Translations under genes and position numbers: made by a program
In this document: positions 31,861 to 34,675 of the stretch, piece after piece
Layout: each line of letters starts with the position of its first letter
How positions within the stretch are numbered: the stretch's first letter is position 1
DNA from: Apostichopus californicus
Taxonomy: Eukaryota; Echinodermata; Holothuroidea; Aspidochirotida; Stichopodidae
DNA length: 34,675 nucleotides
Direction: 5' to 3'
Assembly: GCA_020650975.1 (NCBI GenBank)
Contig: JAIPMN010017258.1
Location: forward strand, 1-34,675
Notes under the pieces: model-generated
Seen by the model: only the letters and a program-made list of their open reading frames with translations
Databases searched by the model: none
What the model was told of the DNA's origin: nothing

Positions 31861-32137
31861 CAGGCGCGTAGCCAGGGGGGGGGGGCGAAGGGGGCAGTCG
31901 CCCCCCCCTTGAGCATATTTAAAAAAAAAATTGTTCAATGTTTTTATGATATCGCTAGTAATATCAAAAGAGAAAATGCTAAGATGCAACTTACAAGGCC
32001 TGGGAAGTGCCATTTCCAGCGATCTGGGAGGCATTTTCAGCCACAATTTTCTTTTACGCTTCGCGCCAATCATAGTGGCGCTACGCTTAGATAGTTTGCA
32101 ATGCCCCTCCCTTGGCAAATTCCTGGCTACGCGCCTG
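31861..32137. mobile_element. Complete hAT-like MITE with perfect 8-bp TSD
   Basis: Perfect 16-bp TIRs CAGGCGCGTAGCCAGG and CCTGGCTACGCGCCTG, flanked on both sides by AACTCTCA (31853-31860 and 32138-32145). The 8-bp duplication and CAG...CTG ends are hAT hallmarks. 277 bp, no transposase; contains a G run, a C run and an A run near the left end. Confidence 0.95.
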
Positions 32138-32145
32138 AACTCTCA

Positions 32146-32716
32146 ACCTCAGCCCCTTATATCGAGACTGTGTATCGAGTATCGAAAATACATGAAGCAG
32201 CATGTTGTTTGGTTGACCCTGGACAGGCCTGTATATACAGGCCCGAAGTCTACGCCGCGTAGACAGTAGTGGAATACAGACGATTGATGAGGGACTGTCA
32301 ACCAATCAGGGAAGCGTTGTCCGCTCTGTAAGTATACATAACTATTTTACACCCCTTTCTATCTGTTATTTTCATTCTTGCGCCTGTTTGGCTGATATAA
32401 CACCCTGCGACCATTCCTAACCATCCATTATTTAAGAAATGTATTGACCTTTAATAATTCACCGTTTTTTCTAGGCCTATGTATATGTATAGTATACGTA
32501 TATGTATCCCCCAACCCCAACGGCATGTGTGGGGTCCAGCCCGTGGAAGCTATACGATATGGTGGACTTTAGAGCTTTAAATTTGATCAAATCGGCCGAA
32601 ATTTTAGCCATGCAAAATTATATTAAAATGTTTAAAATACTGCATAGGTTTAGCCTAATATTGATTCGTTTGGGTAGAAATTATTCAAGTTGGTAATAAC
32701 TACTCAAAATCGAAGC
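32146..32716. other. Interval between the two right-hand MITEs
   Basis: Noncoding as far as I can see; includes a small palindrome CCTGTATATACAGG at 32228-32241. No gene features. Confidence 0.5.
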
Positions 32717-32720
32717 TTAA

Positions 32721-33063
32721 AGGGTGTGAAGACTCGCGCCAAAAGAAAAATCTAATGCCTGTAATCTGACCTAGTTTCGAATGAGGTGTAACAGAAGTGT
32801 AAGGCACCACCATCATAATCCCGGAAAATACACACACAGCTTGCTACCGTTGATAATTAGATACTAGTGTACAATCAGTACATAAAAGCTGCGGTCCATA
32901 CCCACAGCACAGTGTACAAACGATACAGCTAAAGATAACAGGGTATCACGTTTCATTACTGTCTGCATTTTGTAGCGACAAGAGAAAAACTTCACTTGCA
33001 AGCAATGGAAAGTTAACTTCTCAAAGATGGCGCCACGCTGTTTGGGGCGAGTCTTCAAAGCCT
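32721..33063. mobile_element. piggyBac-like MITE, copy B (inverted relative to copy A)
   Basis: Flanked by TTAA at 32717-32720 and 33064-33067; TIRs AGGGTGTGAAGACTCGC and GCGAGTCTTCAAAGCCT. The interior is the reverse complement of copy A, for example GTTTCGAATGAGGTGTAACAG here against CTGTTACACCTCATTCGAAAC there. 343 bp, no transposase. Confidence 0.88.
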
Positions 33064-33469
33064 TTAATTCTAGGGTGCAGGCCTAGTCAAATCCGTGGTA
33101 CTTGAGCACTGTGGCAGTAGCCAGTAATACAAAACAAACAGTACGACGGTGCAACGGTGTGATATCAGTTTGGAGTATACAGCCTACAGCTGGGTTGCCA
33201 GTGTTTCTGCAACACAACCGGTCAGATTTAGAGAATTTATTGGCCAAAATTGAATGAATATTTTTTCGTTCGATTTCTGCCCCTGTATACGTAGCCTATA
33301 CCATTTGATAGTTTGCATTCCTTCGGATAGGGAGCATGTAGGCTGCCAGCGTAGATAGCTTTTCAAAAGTGTGGGACAATAGGCTTAAATATACCGCTAT
33401 GAAATCTATTTTAGTCATTAATGGGAATGAGATATTCCAATTTCCACACTCCTGAAACTTTGTGTGAGA

Positions 33470-33610
33470 TCTCGCTGTTCTCCGAATGCTCCCCGCTCAT
33501 GGTCACCCTTTCTCTCTCTTTTACCCCCTCTCTCCTTTCTCTCACTTGGGGGGTGGGGGGTGGGGGAGGGCCTCCATCGTCCCCTGGCTCTGCGCTTGGA
33601 GAAAGCCATT
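33470..33610. repeat. C/T-rich then G-rich low-complexity tract
   Basis: A CTCTCTCTTTTACCCCC-type run passes into a G-rich run (33547-33570) with four or more G-runs, a possible G-quadruplex on the plus strand. No gene. Confidence 0.7.
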
Positions 33611-34017
33611 AGCTGATAATCCTGTGTGCCCTCATCTAATACTGTTCACAGTTCATTAATGTATCAAGCTTTGTGTACAGAAGCCTATGTTTATCTTTAT
33701 TATTGGATGATTAGTTTTTTTCAGTAAAATTTGTGCCGAATCAATTTTAGAATAAGGGTAAACTTAAAAATTAGAGAAAAAAATGCTTTAGCGATTGGAT
33801 TTTGACAATTGTGTTCAATATTCGTCATTTCAACTGTTTTGTCTGAAGTTCCCATTTTGGTCTGGACTATTCTTTCAACCGTACAGTTTAAGCTATCTCA
33901 TTATTTGTGAAGCTCAGTTTCATCAATTTAGGCTTCAATAATTCAGACACTACAAAACTGTATGTCCAGCGCCATAGTCCATCGGTTTTATTTTATATAA
34001 TAATACTAATAATATTT

Positions 34018-34075
34018 GATTTTTATATAGCGCTTTACACCAGCGATAGGTCTCAAAGCGCTTTACAGACGTTAT
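34018..34075. repeat. Fragment of an interspersed 'TATATAGCGCTTTACA' repeat
   Basis: Two direct copies of AGCGCTTTACA about 25 bp apart, after TTTTTATAT. I recall similar motifs as interspersed repeats in invertebrate genomes; family not named. The rest of 33611-34675 shows nothing recognisable. Confidence 0.4.
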
Positions 34076-34675
34076 ATTACCCCTGGCCCTGGTCAATGAT
34101 AACCTGTCCCAGAGACAATCCCTCCAGTCGGCAGCAGTTATATACTGCGCCCAATCATGCGCCCAATGACAAGTTACCTCACAGGTAATTAATCGGCTTA
34201 AATTAATCGACTTAAACTTAAACGGGATATTAATCGGCTTAAATCTGTGTTGTCGTTTGAAACATTATTTCGGTTAGGCATATTCTAACAACTGATCAGT
34301 CTGTGTGAGTTCAAACATGTTATGTTGAAATTACGTAATATACGCTGCAGCTTCCAGTTAACAATATCGTATAAACTTCGGACGGTCGATATAACGATAG
34401 TATGCAGTTATAACCATACACGTGATATAGCAAGCATGGTAGCAGGTTATATCGTTGGGTAGCGCGTCTGACGAGGGGAGGGGGAGGGGTATTGGGAGGG
34501 AATAGTAGCGAATACAGAATCCAAAATGATAGGATAGTTAACTTGAGACGCAATTGGTTGGTGTTAATTTGAGAATTCCCGTCATTTACGGATTAATGTC
34601 ATCCGCGAACTGGTTTAACTAAGCCTTTGAATGCATTTTTTTGTTTCCGTCCAATATTGTTTTGCCCACCAATGT

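Noticed and set aside
31834..32269. Several 86-112 codon frames on both strands
   Set aside because: They cover a 277-bp non-autonomous hAT-like element and its flank; no transposase similarity.
34320..34553. Minus-strand frame with a hydrophobic, signal-like start (LTILSFWILYSLLF)
   Set aside because: It has no in-frame ATG (the start is TTG and an upstream stop follows closely), and Pro/Tyr-rich low-complexity follows. No suitable donor was seen, so I did not call it the signal exon.

Overview
Animal genomic DNA, AT-rich, dominated by one large multi-exon gene on the minus strand. Twenty-six exons, all with GT-AG introns, join into one uninterrupted frame of 1437 codons from 28039 down to 586. 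Neither end of the gene is inside the window: the signal-peptide exon was not found and the 3' end runs off the left edge. I see no convincing plus-strand gene and no RNA gene. The mixture of an L1-type adhesion gene, small introns and many short GC-rich hAT-like elements suggests a marine invertebrate deuterostome, perhaps an echinoderm; this is a low-certainty guess.

The predicted protein is the main result. Its N-terminal third is an ADAM (M12B/reprolysin) module: a prodomain, a furin-like RARR site, a metalloprotease-like domain whose zinc site has been lost, and a disintegrin domain cut off after eight cysteines. It continues through a Ser/Thr/acidic stalk into an L1CAM/neuroglian-like ectodomain of six Ig domains and two fibronectin type III domains, and then, unlike L1, into at least two more Ig domains. 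The ADAM-to-Ig join lies inside a single exon (16932-17347), so it does not come from merging two neighbouring genes. I know of no described family with this architecture.

Layout by position, which is the reverse of transcription. 1-652: an 81-82 bp tandem array that repeats the 3' part and splice donor of the Ig8 exon. 586-2732: Ig8 and Ig7. 3390-4580: two FN3 domains. 5452-13050: Ig6 to Ig2. 13673-16000: an intron filled with mobile elements, ending 17 bp from the Ig1 donor. 16018-17347: Ig1, stalk and disintegrin. 17888-23921: metalloprotease-like domain, with a second donor-bearing tandem array (20394-21320) and a 747-bp fold-back element in its introns. 24307-28039: ADAM prodomain. 28040-34675: no exon recognised; it holds two well-bounded MITEs (hAT-like with an 8-bp TSD, piggyBac-like with TTAA) and low-complexity tracts.

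The inferred product is a cell-surface adhesion molecule that carries a non-catalytic ADAM scaffold at its N-terminus, perhaps used for ligand binding as in the pseudoprotease ADAMs (ADAM11/22/23). Transmembrane and cytoplasmic parts, including any L1-type ankyrin-binding motif, would lie beyond position 1.
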